64,000 nucleotides of DNA from Azolla caroliniana. Its lineage: Eukaryota; Polypodiophyta. This document shows positions 45,701 through 57,500 of this stretch, piece by piece. Within the stretch, counting starts at the first letter, position 1, and every line of letters begins with the position of its first letter. The translations under genes and the position numbers were made by a program. The stretch lies in the NCBI GenBank assembly GCA_043228905.1, contig JBHGNT010000021.1, forward strand, positions 2,542,001-2,606,000, in the 5' to 3' direction. The notes beneath the pieces were generated by a model. That model saw only the letters and a program-made list of their open reading frames with translations. It was not told the origin of the DNA and did no database searches.

Positions 45701-46987
45701 AATATGAAGGTATTGAAAGTTACTATAAAGGGTATACTCAGTGGCTAGATCAATTGTAGTAAATGAGGATGTTCAACAGCACGTAACTTCAGCAAATTTT
45801 ATACATACATACACAGAATGTACCAAGAAAAAAACATCAGATTATCAAAAGTCATACAAATCTGGCATCTACACTCATGAAAGCTTTGCATCATGCAGGA
45901 AAGCTAAACTTTTACATCATCATTATGTTCTGTTTGGTCTTAACCTTTCACTATAGCATTGTACTTGTCGTTAATGATTCCCATTTTTTAAAATGGTTGA
46001 TAAAAAGGATAACCGTAATTAAAATAAAAGGAAACAATACCTTTAGCAAAGACGAGATGATTTCCTACCCTACCACCATCTGTGCTATCCTTTATTGCAT
46101 TTCAATTGTTAACACAATGTGATATTAGGACTGTTCAAAGGAAACGTTTACCGCCCACTTGTTTTATTAGCCCACTTTGCATATCAATTGCCAGCATAAT
46201 GACTCTAAAATTGTCTTAATGTCAATCTAACAAATATCCCTACCACGCCCCTTGTTTTATTGTGAACAATGAGAGGTCTACATGTAAACATCATCAGGCT
46301 TCTTACCATGCCGCTAAGTTCGTCTCTGACCAATAAGAAGCCAACATGCCAACACTATAATACATCCTTCTAGAACCCTTGCTCGTTTGAGACCAATGAG
46401 AAACGTCCATGTCAGTGTCCTATAGCCACATGCAATGCCACAATGTTGGCAGACTACCCATGCCCCTGCTCTTTGTATCTTGTAATCACTGAGGTGCACG
46501 ATGTCAAACACCATAAAGATTCCTAATGAACCCATACTTAGTAGACTGCTTATTTAAGTGTAGACCACATCTTTTACTAAAGGAAAAGATTAAAAAACAA
46601 AGAAAGCACTACAATTTTGAAGACTGAAACCTGGTAAGAGCCGAGGGGAGGCGAGATTCTACGCAATATTTCCACCACGGGAACAAGGAAAGCAAGAGTT
46701 TTTCCAGACCCTGTAGCAGCATCTACAGAGACATCCTTGTAGCTTACAAGGAGAGGAATGGTAGCTGCCTGAACAGGGGTAGCAAGATGAAATCCTTGAG
46801 ATTTCAAAACTTGAAGGGTAGAGCCAGATAGAGATGGCTGGAGCTCCGAAAATGGGACTCTACTCAGAGCACTGTTCCTGTTCCTGTTTCTATCCGCCTT
46901 TCTTCTTTCTTTCGATCCTTTCTCATCGTTCTCTTCTGTTTCTATATCTGCTTCGGTGATGGAAGGAGGCGGGGGAGGGGCTTTCAT
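42790..46987 (-). CDS. RH18: DEAD-box ATP-dependent RNA helicase 18-like (SPB4/DDX55 family), eleven exons
   Basis: Exons on the minus strand, 5' to 3': 46631-46987, 45453-45686, 45007-45270, 44853-44932, 44667-44772, 44364-44477, 44162-44260, 43962-44051, 43634-43740, 43378-43521 and 42790-43237. All are GT-AG and in frame, giving 680 residues. Motifs: Q motif around 66-73 (GF...TPVQ), Walker A ATGSGKT (91-97), Ia PTRELA (127-132), TPGR in exon 2, DEAD (202-205), SAT (233-235), motif [13 protein letters not shown] in exon 6, and motif [10 protein letters not shown] (397-404). The C-terminal exon is lysine-rich and highly charged, as in SPB4 orthologs. Yeast SPB4 and human DDX55 act in nucleolar 60S ribosome assembly; plant RH18 is the recognised ortholog. 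The start ATG is followed by a proline run. All helicase motifs are intact. Confidence 0.96.
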
Positions 46988-49020
46988 GGCGATGGAAAAG
47001 CTTCGTTTTCTTCTTCTTCTTTCTTCTTCTTCTTCTTCTTCTTCGTAGGGATCAAATTCTTAGGTATATCATATATCTGTGTATTTCTGAGTATTTACAA
47101 ATCTCATCTGATACCCCTGCGTTTTCACTAATTGCAAAAAATGCCCCTCCTTCACACTTACATACCCCTGCGTTTATACCTTTGCCATGTTCTCAAATCT
47201 GTGTCGGAAATATACCCCTCTCCGATACATGCACTGCTCATTATCATTGTGAACCTTCCAACGATTTTCAACAGAAAAACCAAGCGCATCTTTTCTTTGT
47301 GCTCGCTCGCCCTAGCAAACTAAAGTTGGCTCCTCGATTGACAAATCTTATGACTTAACTTTGCATTTAATCTTTCGTTTTCCTTAATTTCACCTTTGAA
47401 TGTCTTGTTTAAATTTTATAGCATCTCTGCTATTGTAGACTGATGACATTGATGGCCTATTGAGAACATTATATGGTCTGCATTACTCGTTTGGTTTGTT
47501 GATATTATCATCAGCCCTTTTTTTCCCTCCAACTAAACAACTTAGTTTTTGCCCATTCCCCTGAGATGAGTTAGGCGATGAGGAGTAAGAGCAAGAGTAG
47601 TATTGAGGAGATAGTGAATACCTTTAAAATTTGCAGAACTCGTGGATCATACCATGTCATGTCCAGAACAATGAACTCTCTAACTCCCAGTATAGGACTA
47701 GTCAAGAATTGTATGCATCGCAAAAGTACATGTCTTCATACCAACTTTATGACTAGTAAGTAGAGGTGTTTGAATTCGTGAAGGTTATGGGGTTGGGAAA
47801 GTTCAACATTCACCTTAAGTTTTCAAAAAACTATTAGAATGTTGCTCTCTGGTGCAATATCTACTTTTGCATAGAGTTGTATTACGTTCATTTTTCAAGT
47901 TGTTATTCTTACTACTAAGGTGCGATTTCATTATTGTTTATTGGTGCTTGATTATTTATGTGTCGTATGCACATCTTATTGCTCAAAGGAGTCAAAGTTT
48001 TATAAAACTTTGGGATCATTTTGGTGAATATCCACAAAGCTATAGGTATGTTCATAGATTGGCCCATGTGTGATATTCGTGGTATTCTCCATCTGCAATA
48101 TTCGAGAATACAAAATGTCCCCACGAATATTACAAACCATTCCTTTATTTATTTATTATTTATTATTAAAAACCAAATATTTTTTACATCTATTATTAAA
48201 ATATTATTAGTGTGAGGTGAGATAAAAATATCAAATTTTGTGGGAAAGTAAAAAGTGGGGGATTAATGAACCTTTTATTTATTATTTATTATTTATTTAT
48301 TTTATTAAAAATAAAACAAATCATTTTTACATGAATTATAAAAAAATTATTAATGTCAAGTAAAAATATCAAATTTTGTGGGAGAGTAAAAAAGTGGGAA
48401 ATTAATGAACCTTTTATATATTTATTTATTCATTATTTTATGAAAAAATAAAAAAATACTTTTCAAGTTTTATATCTATTATAAAAATATTATTAATGTG
48501 AGGTCCCCTTTTTAATGACAAATAAAAATATCAAATTTTGTGGGAGAGTAAAAAGTGGGGAATTAATGAATCTTTTATTTATTTTATTAAAAATAAAACA
48601 AATACTTTTAAGTTTTACATCCTTTATAAAAATGTTTTAATTTGAAGTGAAATATCGCCTTTTTATTGTGAAAGTCCTCTTTGTTATATGATATATGAAC
48701 AATGATATATCGAAGAAACTAAAAAGTAGGAACTTTATAAACCCTCTCTTTTTTTTAACGAATATTTTTTCATGCATTCGTTTGGTAACCTCCACGAATG
48801 CGAATACATCAATCTATGGGTATGTTGGTGTACCCTTTATATTTTCTTCACTAGTAGTGGAAACATTATGCCTATCTTGGTAAACATCCAAAAGGTAAGG
48901 CATTTTGGTGTTTTGTCACCCTTTCACTCTACTCGTAGTCAAACACTGAATAACACCTCCCACTCTCAACCCCCAATAAATTGGAGTACACACATGGCAT
49001 CAAAGAATGAATGAGTTCAG
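46988..49020. other. Helicase 5' leader and AT-rich spacer
   Basis: Bases 46988-47047 are the helicase 5' leader, with a TTC/GAA microsatellite. From about 47100 the sequence is AT-rich without gene signatures. It contains the AT-rich tandem repeat at 48130-48640. Open frames are all under 75 codons. Confidence 0.6.
48130..48640. repeat. AT-rich tandem repeat, about 3.5 units of 120-165 bp
   Basis: The block AAATATCAAATTTTGTGGGA followed by AGTAAAAAGTGGG-ATTAATGAA-CTTTTAT occurs near 48226, 48365 and 48527. It is separated by variable TTATT runs and by TTTTACAT-TATTA-AAAA-TATTA-TGTGA blocks. Spacing changes come from the TTTA/TTATT microsatellite in each unit. Confidence 0.85.
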
Positions 49021-50725
49021 TGTTGGAGTCAAGGTCGCCAATGCGGAAATAGGAACAACACTACGGTATGAAGATGAACAAGTTCATGATAGCGACAAAA
49101 CCAAGATGATGATAACTTTATTATTCTTAAAGTTACAACAGAATGGCAGCACTTGCATCATCTTGAACTAGGTTACAAAGCTCATTTTTATAGTAACTGA
49201 GCTAGGGCAATTGCCCTTTAGTCTTATTACAAATGTGTCATAAACCTAGCATGTCCAAGTGAGATGCCAATCTCCCCCATAATGGGCGTATACAAAAAAA
49301 ATCTATAATAAAGAGAATTGGCAAAATACTGATTTTTATACAAAGAGATGTTTGAACAAATCAGTTGTATTACCAAATCGACTAGTCCGAAAGACTGAAG
49401 TCGGATCAATTGTGCCGAATGCCGAATTCCAAAAGGTCAGAATGTTCGAAGACAATTGTCCGAAGTCATCTTTGTGTTTGACTCAATCGGACCGATTTCT
49501 CCTTGAGCCCATCTAGAGCCTTAATGACCAGAATTGGTCAATCAAAAGAAACTTGGTCATTTTGTCTGCTACATTGCCGACTGTAGAGATCTTCTTGAGG
49601 TCAAGCTTACTTGTAGTTACGTAGTCCCAAACGAAGTGATATCGAACATCGATATGCTTCCAGGCGTTATGATGAATTGGGTTCTTCGACAAGGCGACAA
49701 CACCCTGATTGTCAGTTGTCGAAGTGGTCATGTACTCTTGGATTTTCGACTTCCACGATATTTCTCTAGTGTCAAACTGAAAGAAGTAATTGGTAGTTGA
49801 CTCTCAGTTGACTAAATAACCAACAAAGTATTAGTCAATGTAGTTGACTATGCTTGAGCTCTTGTTCGAACCGAAGAGGATGCCAAGGTCTTGTGTGCCC
49901 ACTAGGTATCTGAATACATGCTTAACTGCATTCCAATGCTATCAACCGGGGTTGCGCATAAATTTGTTGATGACTCATATGGCATGTGCTATGTTCAGGC
50001 CATGTCGCGACCATCGTGTACATCAAGGAGTTGATTGTTGATGCATACGGTACAAACTTCATATCTTCCCCCTCCAGACTGGATTTAGGGTTTAGGGTTT
50101 AAGGTTTATTGAGACAACAAAAGGCTAATGGGGAGTGGGGTCAATTGAATGTTCAAGCGCTCCAAGTCACGTTTGATGTAGTCGGCTTGAGATAAGAACA
50201 AATTTTGTTGATTCTAAAGCTGACTAATCTTCATTCCGAGTATGTGCCAAGCCGGAACTAAGTCCTTCATCATGAACTTCAACCGCAATTGTCAAACGAT
50301 ATCAGCAAGCTCTCCAAATTGCCAGCCAAAGAGAAGCATGTCATCCATGTATAGGATAACGAAGATCGGTGATCCATCTTGAACTGTTTTCAAGAAGAGG
50401 TTGTGGTCCTTATCTCTCTTATAGAAGCCGACAAATTGAATGAAGTTGTCAAATTTTCTATATCAGTGTCTCGGGGCTTGCTTCAAGTCGTAAAGGCTCT
50501 TCCTAAGTCAGTAGACTAGACATTATTGGTCTGGTACCATGAAGCCTTTTGGTTGTTCCATATAAATCTCCTCGTCTACATCACCATGGAGGAATGTCAT
50601 CTTAACATCTAACTGAATCATCTCCAAGTCCTCGGTTGCCACAACGCCGAGCAAAAATCAAAGGGTTGTCATTTTCACCACTGGTGAAAAGATTTCATTG
50701 AAGTCGACGCTTTGGCTTTGAATTT
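49021..50725 (-). mobile_element. Decayed Ty1/copia element E: 3' LTR, RNase H and RT remnants
   Basis: The left part (49021 to about 49510) begins TGTTGGAGTC and has a minus-strand TATAAAAATG box, consistent with a 3' LTR. Minus-strand RNase H follows at 49513-49731 (KHIDVRYHFVWDYV, ISTVGNVADKMTK). RT is at 50200-50720 with LYMDDML (about 50340), DLKQAPR (about 50480) and a DVKMTFLHGDVDEEIYMEQPKGF-type stretch (about 50550-50615). Stops and small frameshifts are common. Everything upstream of RT, and the 5' LTR, is absent. A short TTTAGGG pair lies at 50084-50100. Confidence 0.82.
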
Positions 50726-50762
50726 GGGACTTGCCAAATCAAAGTTATCGCCATATTCTTTA

Positions 50763-50930
50763 AATAAATAAATGAGTGGTTTTACTCAGCACCAAAGTAT
50801 TTATTTAAGCCCATGGTTAGAATTTAGAAAAATACAGGGGATCTGTTGTATATCTTGTATGTGTAACCTTATGGCGTTTCCGAATACTAATGTAGTATCT
50901 TTTTTTGAAAAAAAAAAACAAACCATTTAT
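50763..50930 (+). mobile_element. Possible LINE 3' end
   Basis: The sequence ends CGAATACTAATGTAGTATC, then a T run and an A run. This is the same tail style as the LINE at 53883-54592 (ACTAATGGAAGGAG, T run, A run). No coding part is visible, so the call rests on the tail alone. Confidence 0.4.
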
Positions 50931-51448
50931 ATTAAAAAACACTAAATAAATCATTTTTGAACTCTCAAACCATTTAAAGTGAAACCGTTTAAGGAAAAGT
51001 TAAAACCAAACCAAGCCATTTAATAAATAATTTAAACCTAACCATTTAAGTCAAACTACTTAAAATACTAAATAAACAAAATTACATTAAATTAAATAAG
51101 TATTTAAGTTAAATTAATTAAATCAATAAAAAAACATTAGTTAAACCATTAAATTAAATAAACATTTAAGTTAAATTGATTAAATCAACAAAAAATCATT
51201 AATTAATCCATTCAATTAATAAACCATTAAGGAGAAAAAAAGTTAACCAAAAACCTTCAAACTAAACCAATAAACTCGAATTTTAGAACCAAACCGAACT
51301 AAAACCATTCATTCCATCTATGATGTGAAAGAACTTCAAGACAATTGAAGTTAAAACTATCTACCATTTCAAGTGGTTCATTATCATACATAATGTATGG
51401 TTTATCCTTACATATTTTGGTTTTCATAAGCAAAATCTATGTTTTAGA

Positions 51449-52165
51449 TAACAATCGGCAATGGTTTGGTTTGGTTTGAGAGTGTCAAAACCAAACTATT
51501 AAAAAAATTTGAAACTTGAACCAAACCAAACCACGAAACCATTAAAGCATTAGTCCATTAAAACCGTGATTTCGTGGTTCGGTTTCGGTTTTCAACTTAG
51601 GGCAAATTTCAATTTTTAATTTTTAATTTTTTTCATTTTTAAATTTTAAATTTTTTCAAAATTTTAAAGATTTTCCTAAAATGTGAGAATTAGGCTTAAA
51701 AATGAAAAGTTTTTTTTTAACAATAATTTCAAAAACAAATCAGGATATGCTCGAAATAAAGAAACTATACAGAAAACATTTTAGCACAATTATGGTTTCA
51801 AACATCGTCTCATGGAATGCACTCAAAAAAGGCTATAGAGACCATGGATATGTTGAGGAGGTGTTGTATTAGTTTTGAACAAATGCAAGACTATATATCT
51901 ATATTGTTTACTTTAATTTTAATACCAATGGAGGATATTTTTTATGAAAAAATAATTAATACCTTAATAATAAAAAATTAAAACCATTAAACCGTTTAAG
52001 CCATGATTTTTAACCTTTGAATCTGAACCAAATTGAAACGTTCATTCCGCAAACCAAACAATTAAAAAAAACTTCAACCTGAACCAAACCAAACTAACTA
52101 TTTAAAATGTTAAGCCATGGTTTCGTGGTTCCGTTCGGTTCAAACCGAACCATTGCCGACTATTA
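51449..52165. mobile_element. Small inverted-repeat transposon (MITE-like), copy 3, enlarged
   Basis: 717 bp. The left end is TAACAATCGGCAATGG and the right end is the inverse of TAATAGTCGGCAATGG. The 8-bp flanks are GTTTTAGA (51441-51448) and ATTTTAGA (52166-52173), one mismatch. The arms carry the same GGTTCGG/AACCAAACC motifs and the AAAATGTGAGAATTAGG core as copies 1 and 2. It is about 270 bp longer because of an internal insert at about 51724-51950. Similar AACCATTTAA-rich sequence at 50940-51330 may be a further, degenerate relative. Confidence 0.88.
51740..51900 (+). pseudogene. Possible PPR gene fragment inside MITE copy 3
   Basis: Translated with two frameshifts, the insert reads YARNKETIQKTF, then SNIVSWNALKKGYRDHGYVEE and FEQMQ. 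This follows the order of a PLS-class pentatricopeptide motif (YAKCG...A.K.F...NVVSWNAMI.GYA.HG..EEAL.LFEQMQ). It is followed at 51905-51945 by a LINE-type tail (ACCAATGGAGGATATTTTTTATG then A-rich). The match is short and broken, but the VSWNA/GY/HGY/EE/FEQM spacing is characteristic. It could be a gene piece carried in by a LINE or captured by the transposon. Confidence 0.5.
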
Positions 52166-52194
52166 ATTTTAGAGCTATATACACTAAATTTAGT

Positions 52195-52365
52195 ATGCAT
52201 GGAAATTTTTTCCAATGCCCTTATAAGTTGCATTCAACCCCTACATTTCATAATGTTATCTAATGAATTATGAAAATGTATATCATGTATAAAGAGGTGT
52301 GAAAGTCCAACCTCGAACCCAAGGCTAAGATCAGTTATATAACAAGTTAACTCTAGGGTAAGTAA
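52195..52365 (-). mobile_element. SINE-like unit, copy 2, minus strand
   Basis: On the minus strand it aligns with 33051-33250: TACCCTAG-G-TAA-TTGTTA (A-box region, plus 52346-52358), a B-box-like GGGTTCGAGGTTGG (plus 52307-52320), then CACCTCTTTATACATGATATACA, AATTCATTAGATAACATTATGAAATGTAGGGGTTGAA. The second tRNA-like part is truncated after the inverse B box. It starts about 30 bp from MITE copy 3. Confidence 0.65.
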
Positions 52366-53882
52366 TTACAAAAAATCTAAACAGAGTGAGAAGTCAATTA
52401 ACATTTTTTTAAGAGACCAATATATAGTACAAATTACTAGGTTATAGGAGTTGTGGATACTTTTGTTGTAAATGAGGTGGGGACTATGTCCACTTTGGTG
52501 AGAAGGCTAGAGTGAGGGTTGCTGAATTTTTGGTGGTCTATGATGTAATTGTTTGCTAACTAATGCGAAGTAGTGTTTTTTTGGAGAAAAAAAAAACGTT
52601 TTGTATTTGAGAGCAAACAAAAATATATGTAAAAAAGTCAATAAATTAAAATGTGACTAAAGAATCTCATTATCAATATGTGCATGTAATGTTCTTTGTA
52701 CCAAGGCATGGTTATAATGTCTCTTTGTGCTTTATTCCTTGTCTTACCATAAACTCTGAGAGAGATAGAGTACAAACTCCACTATATTGATGATGGAATT
52801 GTTAATATAAACATCTTGAACCAATGAGTCGTGATGATGACATGAGGATAACGTAGGCCATTAAATATATATGCTCATTGATTATTGCATTGAATCTTCC
52901 TATACATTACTTCGGTTGATTGATAAATAATAATGACTAGCTATAAGATAACTATTGATTAACTTCGTTACTCACCTTTTAACTATACTAAACATTCTCA
53001 TGTGTAGACATGTTCGACCCCATGACAATCAAAATGTCTAACGGATAATAAGCATATATTGCATTCACATACTTATTCGTACTACAAAAGGGTAACTTTT
53101 CCAAACCTTTGCATTGGCATTATTCTCATACATCTACGTCATAATGTAAGTGGATGATTATTTCCAATCAATATTAAATAGTCACATTATAATGAATCAT
53201 AACCAACGATGTTGTATCAAATCTCATATCCAAACAAATAAATGATAGAGTAACAACTAATATAAGTGTGGATTGTGCTATGCAATACACATTTGTTTCC
53301 CTAGAGGCTAGGACTGTGTCTCCATGCATTACACACAATGCCTATATGCACGTATAAATTATTTGCATACTAAAATGTGTGCATGTATAAGTGATGTTTT
53401 TAGTACCCAAGTATTGTTTCATCTAGGTATTTGATAAGCATGACACTTGTTAGGCCGTACTATACACCCTTTACTTTAGCTTGAAAAGCTATTACTCATA
53501 CAAATATAATGGCATTGATAAATTTATCAGACTTTATGATTGATGTTGTATTGCATTTGGAAGCTTTTGTATGCATAAGAGAACAATAAAGGGAATCATT
53601 GATACACATTGTTTTGTCCCTCCAAAGTAGATTATTCTATCCGCATGCATTATACCATTATAAGAAATTTAAAATTGGAAAGGAATAAAGCACTCACATA
53701 TTGAACATGACAAGTAGGGTTGATGAAACAACTACTTGTTTTAATTTATTATTATCATTGAAAAAACACACAAAAAATTTGTTTGCAGATGCACAAACGA
53801 TGAAGGAACAAAATATGACTATGAGCATAACGTTATCCAACTTGTAGTCTAAAGTCGTTGATTATTTATTCTACTTCATTCC
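52366..53882. other. AT-rich stretch, nothing recognised
   Basis: There are no open frames of note, no repeats and no protein signature. The composition is uniform and AT-rich; it probably contains degraded transposon sequence. Confidence 0.5.
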
Positions 53883-54592
53883 ATGGATGACAAGAAAATA
53901 ATATGTTTGGATAACAAGTCACTACCGGTTGGTGCATGGCAGCGTGGGAACCTCAGCTCTCCTAATTGTGTAGCGTGTCCAATTGTAGTAGAATCAATAC
54001 GACACGCTCTATGGGATTGCCCAGAGTCCCATCGAATATGGTGGGGGGTTGGCCGCTTATTGCAATTATGCCAAGTGCAAGGCTCAATCAAGTGGGGGAA
54101 TGTATGTTGGCTATCATGGTAGGCCCCAGTTGACATATATGAGCATCAAGAAGAGGGGATGACTTTGGTTATAAAAGCACAAGAGGTTTTTTTCTCCACC
54201 ATCGACAATGTCCACTCAACTCCTGTCAATGCCAAATCTCAAGTTGTGTTGGAATTGGTCAGCCCAATAACTCTTTGGATTCTATGGAAACAACGGTGTA
54301 GATGGGTCTTTTCCAACCAAACAGTGCAACCAATAGTGTTAATGCAAGAGATATGGAGTGAAGTGGTAGCCACTCTAAAGAGCCAATATGATGGCCTCAA
54401 GGGTGACTCCGATGGAGTTGAAAGATAACGACTAGCCTTCATCTAACAATGGTTGTCCTCCCCCTTTATTGAGTTGGTGGGCATCCACATAAGATGGACC
54501 TAGCGTGTTCCTACAGAGATTCGTATATACTAATCTCATCTGTAAAATTTTATAACTAATGGAAGGAGTTTTTTTTTTTGAAAAAAAAGAAG
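53883..54592 (+). mobile_element. LINE 3' fragment, plus strand
   Basis: The frame at 53883-54119 holds the zf-RVT zinc-binding block (LPVGAWQRGN, CVACPIVVESIRHALWDCPESHRIWW). After one stop, 54159-54428 continues with PITLWILWKQRCRWVF, the usual segment after zf-RVT in plant LINE ORF2. The end at about 54540-54592 is ATACTAATCTC ... ACTAATGGAAGGAG, a T run, then an A-rich tail. The 5' part is missing. It is the same class as the fragments at 15594-16987 and 33270-33884 but clearly diverged from both. Confidence 0.82.
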
Positions 54593-54599
54593 AAAAAAA

Positions 54600-57500
54600 T
54601 GTTTGAAGAGCCAAAATGAATATAGCTTTAAAGGAACTAAAATCATAAAAAAATTTTACTTTTTTATTCCAACATTTTGATGGTGTTCTTGGCAATCTCG
54701 TAAACTTTTGAAGACTAAATTATCATAACTATATTTTCAACATCTTCTACGTTAAGAGATATCCATATGTTATCCATTGATGCTCCCTCTTCCCTTCTTT
54801 TAAGTCGGCAAATTTGATTCACGAAACATTGCAATCCTACTATTACTTATTGAAAAGCATATATTTAGAATACGAACTAATTTAAAGCACGAGTAAAGAA
54901 GCATGGGGTATATTTTGTAGGAATCATCTTGTTTTTTATGCATTTGTTTTTATTTGAATTCCAAACCCCCTGTGGTTTTTGATGCCGTGAGTGAGCTTAG
55001 TATTGCAGCGAGTTTTCTTGTCTCCATTTCGAGTAAAATCTAAAAAGCCCAAGATGTAAGCATGTACAAAGTGTCTTTTATGAATGGATTTTGGAAATTC
55101 ACTTTCTTGACATAACGATAAATTTGGATTGTAGAATCCATTTTTGGAAATAAAATAAAGTGGGTTGTGGAATCTAATTCTTTCATCACTTTGAAATCAT
55201 TGTGTCAAACATGCATCCTACCGTCTCCAACCCTTTAGTTCCCAAACTTGATACAACTCCTAAACTTTATTCTCCCTGGCACCTACAATAATTCCTTATT
55301 CTCTCCTTGGCATGATTTCGTGATCTCTATTCAATATGTCTTCTCTCCACTCTTACTTAACAATGGTTTAAATTGCAACATCAAGTTTGAGAGAACCCAA
55401 GTTTGATCATTACCATGGGTTCAACCTTGTTATATGGATCACAAATAGATAATTGGAAACCAACGTGCAAAAAAGTGCTCCTAAAAGCATTGGCAAATAA
55501 CCAACTAATCACTGAAACAAGGGCATGCATAAACAATTCATAGAATGAAGTGTTATTGCTGAAGAGTTATATTAGGTTTAACATTGCAGTTTGGTGTGAA
55601 TAGCATCGATATACTTTGGTAAGGTCATATGCTTGTATGGTTGATGCCATTCCATGTATGTTTTTGTGGAAATATGAAGATGTAGTTTGATCTTATATGT
55701 TCTCCACATGCATAGAGTAGTGTCATGCCTCTCAATGTTATTTCAAGTGAATTGAGAAAAGTTTAATATTTTGGGAATATCTAAATAATGATGGGAGCCA
55801 CAATGAACTCTATGAAGAGTTTTTATTTTTTTAAATTTTTACCAAATAAGAATATACTCCATTAGTTAATTTAATGCCATTCACTACACAACTTTAGTCC
55901 CTTTATCGGGAAGTCATTACCTACTTCCATATGGGCGACATTACCTACACAATGAACCCTATGAAGATTTTATCAAAATTCCCTGGTATCATATTAATTA
56001 GACAATGACAATATTGAGCATATTCCAAGTATGGTTTTGCTTGTTGTTTTGGAATCATGAGCCCAAGTATGTCAATGTTTATTCAACAATTTCAGAAACT
56101 ATTCCAAAATTATCCATAATTTCCTAGAGAAGATATCATATTGAGCTTTGAGTTGCAACAACACATCTCTCTTCAATTATAGTTTCTCTCTCAACTTCAA
56201 CATCTATGAAGATATCTTGCTCCTAGAGCATTTGCTTTATGCGCTCAATATTTGGGTTGGTCATCACTATCATCAAGTCCTATTGTCTTTGCAACCCCAC
56301 TTCACTTGTCTATTCTTGATGATTGTCTCTAAACCTCCAAACCTTTCTAGTCCCCTAGCTCCATTGCAATTTGCTCCACATGACCTTCATATGTCCACTC
56401 TAGTGCCCTTATTAGTAAACTATTCATCCTCACTTATGCATTTTGCAAGGTCTCAATAGTCCTCATCATTCATTTCTTCACGATGACTATTTGTAAACTC
56501 CCATACCTTTCTAATTCCCACCATACATCCTCTCAATATATTGATATCTTTGGAATTATTCCTACTACCTTCCACATTTTGTGCGTCCTTTAAATGATAT
56601 TTGGAATTCATCATTCTTAAGAATTTTTCTAAAGTGTTGGCTTCAATATCTATGAGTCAATTATTTTTACTAGTTTTTGTAGAAACTCCAACGAGCCACA
56701 AAAAACAACTTAAAATTTCCACAAATTCATTAAAAAATGTTCATGAGAACCTCTCAAGAAAGAACAACCCTTTGATTGATTTGCTTATATGATTTGACTA
56801 CTTTTAAGATAAAGAATATGTTAGAAGTTATAGTGTATTGGCTTACTCACTATATTTTAATCTCATTTTTATATATTTCAAAAGCACAATTCATCCTCGT
56901 GAATATTTCTCTATTAAAAAGTGACAAAACATGCTCATGGAAGGTTGCCGTTATCACATTAAGGAAAGGTGCATTCAATATTCACATATTATGTCCAATG
57001 GATTGAGATTCTACGCGATGGCTTTTGGAAGTAACACATTCATACACTTGCTTGTTACAAATCCACATTATTACTTTAACACATGGATAATGCTTTTCTT
57101 CGGATCATGCATTTTACTCATGTAGCACATACACACGATTAGACTGACCCTCAAAATCAATATTCAATAAAGAGGTGACAATGTAAAGGGTGCCATTGGA
57201 CCTGTATTTTCACCTCTACATGCCAAAAAGAGAATCATGCTCCCATAATAATTACATTTTAGTATGTGGACAACCCATTCAAGTTCCATCCCTATATTTG
57301 TCATATATGTGGATAACAAATAATATATCTATATGCCATAAATTCCAATAATTTTGATAAAAATAAGACCATGAACGGTGAAACATTGGTTGTGTTAATT
57401 CAAAGGATTAATGAGCTAAATAAGTGCAATGCGGAGTTGATCAACGACTCGCTGTTGGAGTACTTTGAATACTAGTTAGGCACCAATGTTGATCCAAACA

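Noticed and set aside
50084-50106. Interstitial telomere repeat
   Set aside because: Only about two and a half TTTAGGG-like units, inside decayed copia sequence; too short to mean a telomere relic.
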